DNA of 55,854 nt from Roseomonas sp. (GCA_020249465.1 JADCFP010000091.1:1-55854), one strand, 5' to 3'. Positions 1-9,434 are shown, counted from the first letter of the stretch. Notes: generated from the sequence alone by a model not told the origin. Numbers and translations: made by a program.

Positions 1-2735
1 GCAACAAAGCCAAGCGGCCTGCCGAACATCAGCAAGGATGCCACGACGCCAATCAAGCCCAGGGGCAGAATGGCCACCACCAGCCCAAGCCGCGCAAAGC
101 TTTGCAATTGGAACATCAGCACGGTCAGCATGACCACGATCATGACCGGCACCACGGCCATGACGGAAGCGCGGCTTTTTTCGCTTTCCTCCGCAATACC
201 GCCGACTTCAATGCTGTAGCCGGCGGGCAGCTTCGCTTGCAGTGCTGCAATGCGTGGCGCCAGTTCCGTCACCACCGATTCCGGCAGTACGCCAGGGCGC
301 ACATCGGCCTGCACGGTCAGCGCCAGAACACGGTCCCGCCGCCAAACCAGCGGATATTCCTGACCGTAAGAGATTGTGGCGAATTGCCCAAGCGCCACCG
401 AACGGCCACCTGGGATCGGCACCTGCATGGTTTGCAGCGTATCGAGCGAAAGACGCTCACTCGCCCGCGCCCGCGCCAACACATTCACGAGATAAATATC
501 ATCGCGAATTTGCGTAATGACGCTGCCAGTGATCACCGAATTGAGCGTCGCGGCAATGGCAGCAGAGGAAAGCCCCAATTGGCGGGCCTGATCCTGGTCC
601 ACTTCGATGCGCAATTGGCGTGACGGTTCAATCCAGTCAAAGCTTGGGCTACGTACCCCGCCGCTGGTCGCAACCACTTGCGCCAATTCCTTCGCAATGC
701 TGCGGATGCCTTCAATCTCGGGGCCCAACACGCGGTATTGAATGGGCCAGCCCACCGGCGGGCCAAGTTCCAGCGGCGCCACGCGTGAAATCGCTGCCGG
801 GAATTGCTCGGCCAACAGCGCTTCGATGCGCGGTTGCAGGCGCTTGCGCGCTTCCAAATCCTTCGCCACCACCACGGCCTGGGCAAAAAACGGATTGGGC
901 AATTGCACATTGAGCGGCAAATAGAAGCGGATGGCGCCGCGCCCGACATAGCTGCTCCAATGCGCAACATCCGGGTCCTTGGCGAAGGCTGCATCCAACC
1001 TTTCCATGACGGTTTCGGCGGCATGGATGGAAGCATTCTGCGGCAAGGTCACATCCACGACCAATTCGGGCCGATCCGAAGACGGAAAGAATTGCTGCGG
1101 CACGAAACGCAAGGCGAAAAGCGCAATGACAAACGCCACCACCGCAGCGGCAATGGTGACCCAACGGAAACGGATGGCGAAGCGCAAAAACCCAGCATAG
1201 CCCTGCAAGATGCGTCCCGGCGCCGGCGCTTCCACGGCATTGGCGCCCTTCGGCGCCTTCAGGATCACCATGCCCAGCAAGGGAGCGAAGATCACCGCGA
1301 CCAACCAGGAAACCACCAGCGCAATGCCCACAACCGCGAAGATGGAAAAGGTATATTCGCCCGCTGAACTTGCCGCGAAGCCAATCGGCAAAAATCCGGC
1401 AATGGTGACAAGCGTGCCGGTCAGCATCGGCGCCGCCAGCGTGCGATAGGCGAAGGTTGCCGCCTGATCCTTGCGGTCACCAACGGAAAGTCGCCTTATC
1501 ATGGCGTCAATCGTTGTCATCGCATCATCCACCAGCAAGGTCAGCGCGATAATCAGCGCGCCGAGCGAAATGCGCTGCAAATCAATCCCAGCCAGCAGCA
1601 TCAGTGGAAAGACAATGGCGAGCGTCAGCGGGATGGAAAGCGCCACCACCGCACCGGCGCGCGCACCAAGCGCCACAAAACTCACCGCCATGATGATCAG
1701 GATTGCCTGCCACAGGCTTTCGGTGAAATCGCCAATGGCGCTATCCACGGTCTTTGCCTGATCGGCCACCAGGGACGCTTCGATCCCAATCGGCAAATCG
1801 CGTTCGATCTTGCGCATTTCGCGCCGCAGATTGTCACCCAGCGCCAGAATATCGCCGCCTTCGCGCATCGCGATCGCAAGGCCAATGGCAGGGCGGCCAT
1901 TCACGCGGAACATCGGCTGCGGCGGGTCCGTAAAACCCCGGCGGATTTCGGCAATATCCGTCAGCCGCACCAGTCGATCCCCGGCCAGGAAGGATACGCT
2001 GGCCAGATCAGCCTCATTCTGGAAAGCGCCCGAAACGCGCAGCGACAAGCGCTCAAGCCCGGTCTGCACCACGCCCGCCGGACGCACCGCGTTTTGCGCC
2101 TGAAGGGCGGCGATCAAAGCCGGGTAATTCAACCCAAGCCCGGCCAGTCTTTCCAGGGAAAACTCGACAAAAATCACCTCATCCTGCGCGCCCAGAATTT
2201 CGATTTTCGTGACATCCGGCACGCGCAGCAGGCGGGATCGCACCGCTTCCACCTGATCGCGCAATTCGCGCTGCCCAAAGCCATCGGCGGTGAAGCCGAA
2301 GATGATGCCGAAAGTATCGCCAAAATCATCATTGAAGCCGGGGCCGATCACGCCCTGCGGCAAGGTGTGGCGCATATCGCCCACGCGCTTCCTCACCTCA
2401 TACCACATGTCCGGCACCACGGCGGCCGGGGTGGAGCCTTTCAAATCAACAAAGATCGTGGTCTGCCCGGCGATGGTATAGCTGCGCAGCCTATCGAGAT
2501 TGGGCGTTTCCTGCAGCGTGCGTTCCAACCGCTCGGTCACTTGCAACAGGGTTTCTTCTATTGTCGCGCCGGGCCAGGCCGCCTGCACCACCATGGTGCG
2601 GAAGGTGAAGGCCGGGTCTTCATTGCGGCCTAGGCGCAGAAACACCAGCGCGCCGGCAATTACCGCCACCAGCATGAAATAGGCGATAAGCTGCGGCCGC
2701 TTGATGGACCATTCGGAAAGATTGGGCCCGATCAC
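1..2735 (-). CDS. RND-family efflux transporter permease, 3' part cut by window edge
   Basis: Inner-membrane, proton-driven pump of the AcrB/HAE-type resistance-nodulation-division family. About 911 residues are visible and the C-terminus lies beyond position 1. A first membrane segment follows the N-terminal IKRPQLIAYFML. It is followed by a long periplasmic porter domain, then a run of membrane helices containing LLVDDAM; the paired Asp are the proton-relay residues of helix 4. A second porter domain begins around FVPQQFFPSSDRPELVV. The start is GTG, whose GTGA overlaps the stop of the membrane-fusion gene, so the two are translationally coupled. Together they make the inner-membrane and adaptor parts of a tripartite pump; no outer-membrane TolC-like gene is visible. 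The substrate cannot be told from sequence. Confidence 0.93.
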   Translation of the reverse strand, partial: MIGPNLSEWSIKRPQLIAYFMLVAVIAGALVFLRLGRNEDPAFTFRTMVVQAAWPGATIEETLLQVTERLERTLQETPNLDRLRSYTIAGQTTIFVDLKGSTPAAVVPDMWYEVRKRVGDMRHTLPQGVIGPGFNDDFGDTFGIIFGFTADGFGQRELRDQVEAVRSRLLRVPDVTKIEILGAQDEVIFVEFSLERLAGLGLNYPALIAALQAQNAVRPAGVVQTGLERLSLRVSGAFQNEADLASVSFLAGDRLVRLTDIAEIRRGFTDPPQPMFRVNGRPAIGLAIAMREGGDILALGDNLRREMRKIERDLPIGIEASLVADQAKTVDSAIGDFTESLWQAILIIMAVSFVALGARAGAVVALSIPLTLAIVFPLMLLAGIDLQRISLGALIIALTLLVDDAMTTIDAMIRRLSVGDRKDQAATFAYRTLAAPMLTGTLVTIAGFLPIGFAASSAGEYTFSIFAVVGIALVVSWLVAVIFAPLLGMVILKAPKGANAVEAPAPGRILQGYAGFLRFAIRFRWVTIAAAVVAFVIALFALRFVPQQFFPSSDRPELVVDVTLPQNASIHAAETVMERLDAAFAKDPDVAHWSSYVGRGAIRFYLPLNVQLPNPFFAQAVVVAKDLEARKRLQPRIEALLAEQFPAAISRVAPLELGPPVGWPIQYRVLGPEIEGIRSIAKELAQVVATSGGVRSPSFDWIEPSRQLRIEVDQDQARQLGLSSAAIAATLNSVITGSVITQIRDDIYLVNVLARARASERLSLDTLQTMQVPIPGGRSVALGQFATISYGQEYPLVWRRDRVLALTVQADVRPGVLPESVVTELAPRIAALQAKLPAGYSIEVGGIAEESEKSRASVMAVVPVMIVVMLTVLMFQLQSFARLGLVVAILPLGLIGVVASLLMFGRPLGFV

Positions 2736-3817
2736 TGCGCGGCTTCCAGCAAGCGCACCTTCTGCCCGGGGCGTAGCGCCTGCACGCCCGCAGTCACCAC
2801 CACATCCCCGCGCGTCAGGCCAGAACTGACAATCACCCGCGCCGGATCGTGGCGCAGCACCTCAACGGGGCGCAGTGCGACGCTGCGCGATGCGGGATCC
2901 ACCACCCATACCGCTGGGCTCGCACCCTGGCGCGTCAGCGCACTGGCCGGGAGGCTATAGCCACCCCCGCTAGTGACCTCCATCCGACCGGTCACAGTTG
3001 ACCCGAGGCGCAACGCCGGCGGCGGATTACTCAGCCCGATACGCACCCGGAACGTGCCGGTGACGGGATCGGCGCTTGGCGAGACTTCCCGCACGCGGCC
3101 TTGAGCGCTGACATTGGGGTCAAGCGTGAGTGCCACGCTCACCACCACGCCGGGCGGTGCCTGGTCCTTGACCAGTGGCGGTACATCAAACACGCCATCC
3201 AACCCTTCCTGGCGCGCAAGGCGGATAATCATGCGCCCTGGGGCGATCACTTCGCCGGGTTCCGCCCCGCGGGCCGTCACCGTGCCCGGCGCATCGGCTA
3301 CCAGCACTGTATAGCCCAGGCGGTTTTGCGCGATATTCACCTGGGCTTCAGCAGAATCAACCGCACTGGTCGCGGTTTGTAATTGCTGCGCCGCCTGATC
3401 ATAGCGCTGGCGCGTGCCGAAACCGGTGCGCAGCAATTCGCGCGCGCGGTGATAATTCGCATGGGTTTCGACCAACTGCGCCTCAGCGGCCAGAAGCGCC
3501 GCACGGGCTGCGCGCAGGCTGTTTTCCTCGGTCGTCGGGTCAAGCCGCGCGATCACCTGCCCGGCCTCCACCCGATCCCCCACATTGACCAGGCGTTCCA
3601 CCATGCGGCCATCAATGCGAAAGCCGAGATTGACTTCGGTTTGCGCCTGGATGGTGCCGGTCAGGGTAACGATGGTGCTTTCGGCACGCTCACCCACACT
3701 CACCACGCGTACCGGGCGCGGATCGGCTGCTGGCGGCGGGGGCGCCTGATCGCAAGCGGCCAGGGCCAAGGCCAGGACCAGGCATGGCAGCCCATAGGCG
3801 CCCGGAAAATCCCGCAT
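2732..3817 (-). CDS. Periplasmic membrane-fusion (HlyD/AcrA-type) lipoprotein of RND pump
   Basis: Adaptor subunit (361 aa) linking the RND pump to an outer-membrane channel. The N-terminus is a lipoprotein signal ending in a lipobox ALAAC, so the mature protein should be lipid-anchored at Cys. Next come a biotinyl-lipoyl half motif (GFRIDGRMVERLVNVGDRVEAGQ), an alpha-helical hairpin of alternating Ala/Glu/Arg, the second lipoyl half (APGTVTARGAEPGEVIAPG) and beta-barrel/membrane-proximal domains. I place the start at the ATG at 3817 because GGAGGG lies 7 bases before it and the signal peptide then begins correctly. An in-frame ATG at 3850 would add 11 residues without a good ribosome site. 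It lies between the hydrolase (35 bp upstream) and the pump (GTGA overlap). Confidence 0.92.
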   Translation of the reverse strand: MRDFPGAYGLPCLVLALALAACDQAPPPPAADPRPVRVVSVGERAESTIVTLTGTIQAQTEVNLGFRIDGRMVERLVNVGDRVEAGQVIARLDPTTEENSLRAARAALLAAEAQLVETHANYHRARELLRTGFGTRQRYDQAAQQLQTATSAVDSAEAQVNIAQNRLGYTVLVADAPGTVTARGAEPGEVIAPGRMIIRLARQEGLDGVFDVPPLVKDQAPPGVVVSVALTLDPNVSAQGRVREVSPSADPVTGTFRVRIGLSNPPPALRLGSTVTGRMEVTSGGGYSLPASALTRQGASPAVWVVDPASRSVALRPVEVLRHDPARVIVSSGLTRGDVVVTAGVQALRPGQKVRLLEAAQ

Positions 3818-3852
3818 CCTCGATCCCTCCAAATTCAAAAATCGACGCATGA

Positions 3853-5364
3853 TTAGCGCCTGAGCGGCGCAGCCGTATCGGCGGCGCGTCCCGTTGTTGC
3901 GCTCTGCGTCCCGGCGGCGCTTGGCATGATGCCCTCCATCCTCTCTCGCATGTATGGGAAGAACGGGTTCGATGAAATGCGCAATAGGGAATCCAGGCTC
4001 ATCACCAATACGCCATTTTCGCCTCGTGGCGCGATGGTGCCAAGCCTGACACCAAAGTGATCCTGGGCCGACGGCGCGAGACCATAGAGCCCATCTTCCA
4101 CCGGGAAGGGCAAGGCCACATGCGACAGCGAGAAAAGCCCAGCCGGCCAGGCAAGCCCCAGCGCCCGGGCAGTCTGAGCGGTTTCGCCGGCAGCGGTTCG
4201 GCGCGCTTCCACCGAGAGGCTATCCGGCGCGGCATTGGTCACAATTGTCAGGCTAAAGCCGCGCGGCGCAGGCGGCATGGCGGCCAGGGCCGCGTCCGCG
4301 CCGGGGCTCAGCATGGGGCCAAGCCGCGCTTCGCGATTGAGGTCGAACAGCACAAGCTCACTCCGGCCGGCGGGCAAAAGCGCATGCAAAGTGGTGATCA
4401 CTGCACGGGTGCTGACCGTGGAATCCGCGACCGATTGGAAAGTCAGGGTCGGCGGCAGGTTTTGCAGCCGGCCGGCTTCCGTCACGCGCCGCAGCCGGGC
4501 TTGCACCTCGGCGGTCAATTGATGGGATTGCCGCGCGGCATTCACCGGGAAGGAATTGAATTTGAAGGGGTTGAATTCCGGCAGCACGGAAAGCCAGGCC
4601 GCCCCCGCAAAGGCCGGCAGCAGCGCGGGCAGGCCGGCCAGCCCCGCGAAACGCGCAAAAGGTGTCACGCCCACCATGGGGGAGAGCAGCACAAGCTGAT
4701 CCGGCAAAGCCGCACCACCCGCTTCCGCTTCTTCCAAAGCATGGCGCAGCACCAGCGCGCCGCCATTGGAATAGCCGACCAGATGCAAGGGCAGGCCGGG
4801 CGCGCGGCGGCGCGCTTCGCGCACCGCGAGTCGCGTGGCAGCAGCCCATTTCGGCCAGGTGGCGTCCGTCAGCCCCGCCGGCACCGTGCCATGGCCTGGC
4901 ATCCGTGGCGCAATGGCAATGAAGCCCGCTTCCGCGTAAAGCTGCGCCAAATGGCGCATGCTGAAAGGCGCATCGGTCAGGCCATGCACCAGCACCACGG
5001 CGCCCCGGGGCGGGGCTTGCGGTTCAAGAATGAAGGACCGGTTCCAATCCTGGGCGAAGCGGGTTGGGTTGAGCGGGCTTGCCGCATCATAGCGATTGCC
5101 GGGACCACGATCTTCCGCCGGCAGGCCTTCGGTGATTTTCTGGCGGACGAAATCAAAGGCGCGCGCTTCGGCCGCCATGAATCCGGCCCAATCCGTCGCA
5201 TCCAGCGCGGCCGCATCCAATTCGGGCGGCACCTTCGTATGCCAAAGGCGCAAATCAGGGCCGTGATAGACATCCCAGGCGCGCAGCGCGATACCTATCG
5301 CCAGCAGCACCGCCACCAGAATCAACGCCTGCTTGCCGAAACCCTTTGCCCAACGCATCAGCAT
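3853..5364 (-). CDS. Membrane-anchored alpha/beta hydrolase (S33/monoacylglycerol-lipase-like)
   Basis: A 503-residue serine hydrolase with one N-terminal membrane segment (QALILVAVLLAIGIALRAW), so the catalytic domain probably faces the periplasm. The alpha/beta fold is visible as VVLVHGLTDAPFSM (oxyanion strand), PRMPGHG, and the nucleophile elbow GYSNGG. A large insertion and C-terminal region hold the candidate acid and the His (LSHVALPF). GGAGGT precedes the ATG at good distance. It is the first gene of what looks like an operon with the fusion protein and RND pump, and its start lies only 23 bp from that of the divergent AI-2E gene. The substrate is unknown; lipid or ester hydrolysis at the envelope is inferred. 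Confidence 0.85.
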   Translation of the reverse strand: MLMRWAKGFGKQALILVAVLLAIGIALRAWDVYHGPDLRLWHTKVPPELDAAALDATDWAGFMAAEARAFDFVRQKITEGLPAEDRGPGNRYDAASPLNPTRFAQDWNRSFILEPQAPPRGAVVLVHGLTDAPFSMRHLAQLYAEAGFIAIAPRMPGHGTVPAGLTDATWPKWAAATRLAVREARRRAPGLPLHLVGYSNGGALVLRHALEEAEAGGAALPDQLVLLSPMVGVTPFARFAGLAGLPALLPAFAGAAWLSVLPEFNPFKFNSFPVNAARQSHQLTAEVQARLRRVTEAGRLQNLPPTLTFQSVADSTVSTRAVITTLHALLPAGRSELVLFDLNREARLGPMLSPGADAALAAMPPAPRGFSLTIVTNAAPDSLSVEARRTAAGETAQTARALGLAWPAGLFSLSHVALPFPVEDGLYGLAPSAQDHFGVRLGTIAPRGENGVLVMSLDSLLRISSNPFFPYMRERMEGIMPSAAGTQSATTGRAADTAAPLRR

Positions 5365-5387
5365 CCGGCACCTCCGAAAGACAGAAG

Positions 5388-6416
5388 ATGAGCGCCTTGC
5401 CCCGTCCCCTGATTGTTCTGCTCTCGCTCACCTGCGTGGTCATATTGGCGGCAGGGCTTTCGGCAGCGCAAGCCGTGGTCGCGCCGATTGTTTTTGCCTT
5501 CTTTGCCATTGCACTGGTCTGGCCGCTGCAAGGCGCTTTGCAAAAACGCATTCCCGCAGTGGCGGCGCTGTTGGTGACCATGCTGGTTACGCTGGTGACA
5601 TTGCTTGGCCTGGCCTGGCTGGTCGCCTGGGCCTTTGGGCGCGTTGGTTCGCATATTGTTTCGAATGCAGCGCAACTTCAGGCATTCTATGCGGCGCAGC
5701 TTGCCTGGGCGGAGGCACGCGGCATTGATGTGGCGGGCACCATCGCCGCGCAATTCGATGCGCGCTGGCTGGTGCGTCTGGCGCAAGGTGTGCTGGCGCA
5801 GCTGCGCGGCACACTCAGCTTCATTCTGCTGACGCTGGTGTTCGTATTGCTCGGCCTGTTGGAGGTTGGCGCCGTGAGGTCGCAAATGCTGATCCTCCGG
5901 CACAATACGCCGACAGCGCTGCTGCGCGCGGCGGAGCGGATTGGTGCAAAGCTGCGCGCCTATATGCTGGTGCGCACGCTGGTATCGGTCGCAACCGGCC
6001 TGGTGGTTTGGGCCTTTGCCGCGATTATGGGGCTTGAGCTTGCCGCCGAATGGGGCGCGATTGCGCTGGTGTTGAATTACATCCCCTTCCTCGGGCCGCT
6101 GGTGGCGACACTGTTCCCGACGCTTTTCGCGGCGTTGCAATTCGGGTCCTGGGGTTCGGCGTTGATGGTTTTTGCCGGAATGCAGGTGATGCAGTTTCTG
6201 GGCGGCAGCTATATCGAACCGCGGCTGGCGGGGCGCAATCTGGCGGTTTCGCCGTTTCTGGTGCTGGCTTCAGTCTTTATCGGTGGGTTCCTGTGGGGCG
6301 TCCCCGGCGCCTTTATCGGGCCGCCGGCGCTGATTGCTGCGCTGACGCTTTGTGAGGAATTCCTCGCCGCGCGGCCCTTTGCTGCGCTGCTGTCGGGAAA
6401 GGAAGCGCGCGAGTGA
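5388..6416 (+). CDS. AI-2E family (PerM/UPF0118) transporter
   Basis: Polytopic inner-membrane protein of 342 residues. Hydrophobic segments occur near the N-terminus (two close helices), around residues 55-85, and as a C-terminal cluster including the family-typical GPLVATLFPTLFAALQFGS and YIEPRLAGRNLAVSPF. The family contains the proposed autoinducer-2 exporter TqsA and many members of unknown or Na+/H+-antiport role. The substrate here cannot be assigned. The ATG at 5388 follows a purine-rich AAAGACAGAAG; earlier in-frame TTG codons would only add a polar stretch. It is divergent from the hydrolase and convergent with the patatin gene, leaving 4 bp between the two stops. A paralogue lies at 18468. 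Confidence 0.9.
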   Translation: MSALPRPLIVLLSLTCVVILAAGLSAAQAVVAPIVFAFFAIALVWPLQGALQKRIPAVAALLVTMLVTLVTLLGLAWLVAWAFGRVGSHIVSNAAQLQAFYAAQLAWAEARGIDVAGTIAAQFDARWLVRLAQGVLAQLRGTLSFILLTLVFVLLGLLEVGAVRSQMLILRHNTPTALLRAAERIGAKLRAYMLVRTLVSVATGLVVWAFAAIMGLELAAEWGAIALVLNYIPFLGPLVATLFPTLFAALQFGSWGSALMVFAGMQVMQFLGGSYIEPRLAGRNLAVSPFLVLASVFIGGFLWGVPGAFIGPPALIAALTLCEEFLAARPFAALLSGKEARE

Positions 6417-6420
6417 TCAG

Positions 6421-7443
6421 TTAGATGCCGGCGAGCAAGGCATCCAGATCAAGTGAGGAATGCTTGCCAATCGCTGAACCGTGATCGCGCAGAAACGCGT
6501 CACCCGCCTGCCGCCCGGCATCGCGCAGCCATTCCAGAAATGCCCATTCGGCATTGAGCTTGGATGAATAGCCAAGGTCCACCATCACATCATTGCGCAC
6601 CATATGGAGCCGCATGCGCGCCCAGGCCGCGCCTTCGCTATCGCCCGCATCGGCAACTTTGCGGAGCAGCGCCATCATCTTCAGCTCCTTCAGCGCCACC
6701 GCGTTGAAGGAGATTTCATTGACGCGATCCAAAATGTCGCGCGCGCTGCGCGGCAAGCCGGGGCGGTCAATTGGGTTGATCGGGATCAGGATGGTGTCAT
6801 CCGATTCCAATTCCGTGACCAGCGGCACCAGGGTTGGATTGCCGGCAAAGCCGCCATCCCAATAGGCTTCGCCATCAATTTCCACCGCCTGGAAAAGCTG
6901 CGGCAGGCAGGCGGAAGCGAGCAGCGCCTCCACCCCCAGATCAGCATTACGGAAAACGCGCGCCCGGCCCGTGCGCACATTGGTCGCCGTCACAAACACC
7001 TTGATCGGCCCACTGCGGAGTGCGGCGAAATCCAGGCTTTCGGCCAGCACATCCGCGAGCGGATTGCCGCCCACCGCCGGCACATCATAGGGCGAGACCA
7101 TGCGCGCCATCAGATCCATCATCAGAAAGGCCGGCGAGTTATCAAGCGTCCAGCGCCCGAGCATGATATCCACCGGGCCGCGCTGAAACGGGCTGAAGCG
7201 CGCAGCTTTTGAGACCTTGCGCCAAAAGCCCTCAAGCGCCTGGCGCGCGCCATCCCGGCCTTCGCGCGCATAGCCGCAGGCCATGATTGCGGCATTCATC
7301 GCACCGGCTGAGGTGCCGGAAATACCCTCAATTTCCAGCCAGGGTTCTTCCAAAAGCCGATCAAGCACGCCCCAGGTAAAGGCGCCATGCGCGCCACCAC
7401 CCTGCAGGGCCAGGTCAACATTGACGGTTTCGCGCTTGGCCAT
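6421..7443 (-). CDS. Patatin-like phospholipase family protein
   Basis: Predicted cytoplasmic Ser/Asp-dyad acyl hydrolase, 340 aa. All patatin motifs are present: oxyanion loop QGGGAHG near residue 15, nucleophile GTSAG near residue 45, and the catalytic Asp in DGGFAGNP. The C-terminal third is helical. The start at 7443 has AAGGA 8 bases upstream; codons further up encode an unrelated Pro/Lys stretch. There is no signal peptide. Related alphaproteobacterial genes are often found with polyhydroxyalkanoate metabolism. Here its promoter carries the same TGCACTGCAA box as the phaR promoter, which hints at a role at polyhydroxybutyrate granules or in lipid turnover (inference). Confidence 0.9.
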   Translation of the reverse strand: MAKRETVNVDLALQGGGAHGAFTWGVLDRLLEEPWLEIEGISGTSAGAMNAAIMACGYAREGRDGARQALEGFWRKVSKAARFSPFQRGPVDIMLGRWTLDNSPAFLMMDLMARMVSPYDVPAVGGNPLADVLAESLDFAALRSGPIKVFVTATNVRTGRARVFRNADLGVEALLASACLPQLFQAVEIDGEAYWDGGFAGNPTLVPLVTELESDDTILIPINPIDRPGLPRSARDILDRVNEISFNAVALKELKMMALLRKVADAGDSEGAAWARMRLHMVRNDVMVDLGYSSKLNAEWAFLEWLRDAGRQAGDAFLRDHGSAIGKHSSLDLDALLAGI

Positions 7444-7524
7444 GGTGGGTTTCCTTTTGGACGGCTGGAGGGGGACGCCCCCCATGGGGCTGCCGATCCC
7501 GCGCCCCTTTCAGCCCAGGCTATG

Positions 7525-7535
7525 CTGCACTGCAA
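7525..7535. promoter_or_regulatory. Candidate PhaR-type operator upstream of the patatin gene
   Basis: CTGCACTGCAA, a near-palindrome around a central C, lies 82-92 bp upstream of the patatin start in a 285-bp divergent intergenic region. Its TGCACTGCAA core is identical to bases 23475-23484 in the phaR/PhaE-like promoter region. PhaR proteins are known to bind TGC/GCA-rich inverted repeats. Assignment to PhaR is inference. Apart from this box I see no gene in 7444-7728. Confidence 0.45.
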
Positions 7536-7728
7536 TAGAAAAATCCTACCAGGCATAAGCCTGGTGTCCCATCAACCTCGGGGCCGCTTCACAGAAGCGC
7601 TCCGAAATCCGCGAAACTGGCCAGCGTTATGACAGGCATTTTTCCGGCACACGCCGCTCGGGCCGGGGCTTTCCCTGCCGCCGACTATTGCCTATCTGAC
7701 CTCGAGTCCTTCTGGAGACCGCGCCAAG

Positions 7729-8616
7729 ATGCCTGATGACGCCCTTGACATCATTCCGCGCGACCTGCGCTTCGGCCTAGTTGAAAACGCGGATGCGGCG
7801 TGGTTCGACGGCGATCCACTGAAATCCTCCATCATAGATGGCTTCGCGGTTCTACTTCCGGAAGGCGAGAGGTTCTTCATCCGCTCGCTGCGCCATTATG
7901 CCGGCCAGATTGACGATCCCGTGGTGCGCCAAGACATCCAAGGCTATGCCGTGCAGGAAGCCTTCCACACACGCGAGCACGAAGCCTATAATCAGGCACT
8001 TCGAAACCTTGGCTACGACGTGGATGCGATGGAAGCAAAAGCTCGGTCGCTGCTTGACTGGGCATCAGATCCCTTCCGGCGCCTGCTTGTCACCTGTGCG
8101 ATCGAGCAGATAACCTATGCCTTAGCTCGCTTTTTGCTTTCGCGCCGTGGATTGTTGCGTGACTCGCGCCCGGCCTATCGGCGGCTCTGGACCTGGCATG
8201 CGCTGGAAGAATTGGAACATTCCGCGGTTTCGCTGCGCGTCCTACGCGCCGTCACACGGAACATGCCAGGATGGAAACGCTATCTGGCGCGGGTAGCACT
8301 GATGAGCGTCGTGCTGGCCCGCTTCTTACCCCTCGCGGTCCGCAATGCCCGCGCTATGGCCCGCGCCTCAGGCGTACCGATGGGCGCAAGGGGCGGGCTG
8401 CGGTTGACGTGGCTGCTGTTCGGGAAGCCCGGGTTCTTCCGCGCCGCGCTTCCGCCGCTGCTCGCCTACTACAGGCCGGGCTACCGCGGTGAACGCACGG
8501 CAGATGCCGAGTTGGTGCGACAGGGCCGTGCTGCGCTGGCCGCAGAACTCGGCGAGGCTGCCACGGCAAGCGTATACAGGCTTCGGGGCGCCGGTGCGGC
8601 GCATGCAGCGGCGTGA
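7729..8616 (+). CDS. Predicted metal-dependent hydrolase (PF10118-type, ferritin-like fold)
   Basis: All-helical 295-residue protein with the metal-ligand pattern of the PF10118 family. It shows Glu/His in QEAFHTREH, a Glu in CAIEQITYALARF, and HALEELEHS, consistent with a ferritin-like di-metal site. The family is annotated as a predicted metal-dependent hydrolase, but its reaction has not been settled to my knowledge. The C-terminal half is Arg-rich and amphipathic. The stop overlaps the GTG of the methyltransferase gene (GTGA), so the two are co-translated and probably act on the same metabolite or lipid. Confidence 0.85.
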   Translation: MPDDALDIIPRDLRFGLVENADAAWFDGDPLKSSIIDGFAVLLPEGERFFIRSLRHYAGQIDDPVVRQDIQGYAVQEAFHTREHEAYNQALRNLGYDVDAMEAKARSLLDWASDPFRRLLVTCAIEQITYALARFLLSRRGLLRDSRPAYRRLWTWHALEELEHSAVSLRVLRAVTRNMPGWKRYLARVALMSVVLARFLPLAVRNARAMARASGVPMGARGGLRLTWLLFGKPGFFRAALPPLLAYYRPGYRGERTADAELVRQGRAALAAELGEAATASVYRLRGAGAAHAAA

Positions 8617-9434
8617 TTGCGACCCGGGTTGCCGAATGGATGTTGCGCACAACGGCACGCGGCGGCTTTCCGCGTGCAAGGCGCTTTATCTGGACACGTT
8701 TCTACGATCTGCTGGCGACCAGATGGACGGATCCCCGCTGGTGCTTCATGAATTATGGATGGCTGCCCCCTGGGGAAGGCTTCCGCCTCCCACCGGAGGA
8801 GGAAGCTGACCGCCCCTTTATCGGGCTCTATCAGCAGGCCATCCAAGGCGTTGAGCTGGAAGGCGCCCAGTTGCTTGAGGTGGGCAGCGGGCGCGGCGGC
8901 GGGGCTGCCTGGATGGCGCGGTGCGCAGGCGTGGCCAGTGTAACAGGTGTGGATCGCTCAGGCCGTACCGTGACACTGGCTTCACGGCTACACGCTGACC
9001 AACCAGGCCTTGCCTTCCGTATCGGCGATGCCGAGGCACTGCCCTTTCCAGATGCCAGCTTCGATGGCGTTGTGAATATTGAATCCTCCCATTGCTACGG
9101 CAGCATGCCACGCTTTACGGCGGAGGTCTTTCGGGTGCTACGACCTGGCGGCTGGTTCGCCTGGGCCGATATGCGCGCACCCGATATGCTGCCCGATCTG
9201 GACCGTGCCTTTGCCGAAGCCGGCTTGGTGCTGGAAGCGGAGAATGACCTGACCGCCGGCGTTGTCCGCGCGCTTGAGGTGACCGAGGCGCGCAAACAGG
9301 ATGTTTTGAATAAACTTGTCCTGTTTCCGCCGCTGGCCCGAGAATTCGCCGGGATGCAGGGTTCATTGCTGGAGGGGGCGCTGCGCCGTGGCCAGGTTGT
9401 CTACCTCGCTCGGCGCTTCAGGCGACCCGCGTAG
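8613..9434 (+). CDS. Class I SAM-dependent methyltransferase
   Basis: Rossmann-fold methyltransferase of 273 aa. Motif I is LLEVGSGRGGGAAW (near residue 89), the acidic residue ending strand 2 is in VTGVDRS, motif II is GDAEALPFPDASFDGVVNIE, and post-motif is RVLRPGGWFAWADMR. This pattern resembles the UbiE/Coq5 and phthiotriolone/fatty-acid O-methyltransferase groups, so a lipidic or small acidic substrate is possible. The N-terminal region with conserved aromatic residues (RFYDLLATRWTDPRWCFMNYG) supports the fatty-acid/phthiotriolone side. The start is GTG within the GTGA overlap with the upstream ferritin-like gene. Confidence 0.88.
   Translation: MIATRVAEWMLRTTARGGFPRARRFIWTRFYDLLATRWTDPRWCFMNYGWLPPGEGFRLPPEEEADRPFIGLYQQAIQGVELEGAQLLEVGSGRGGGAAWMARCAGVASVTGVDRSGRTVTLASRLHADQPGLAFRIGDAEALPFPDASFDGVVNIESSHCYGSMPRFTAEVFRVLRPGGWFAWADMRAPDMLPDLDRAFAEAGLVLEAENDLTAGVVRALEVTEARKQDVLNKLVLFPPLAREFAGMQGSLLEGALRRGQVVYLARRFRRPA

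Noticed and set aside
4057-5391. Open frame of 444 codons on the plus strand opposite the alpha/beta hydrolase
   Set aside because: Arg/Gln/His-rich shadow product without family features. The minus strand encodes a hydrolase with GYSNGG and a membrane anchor.
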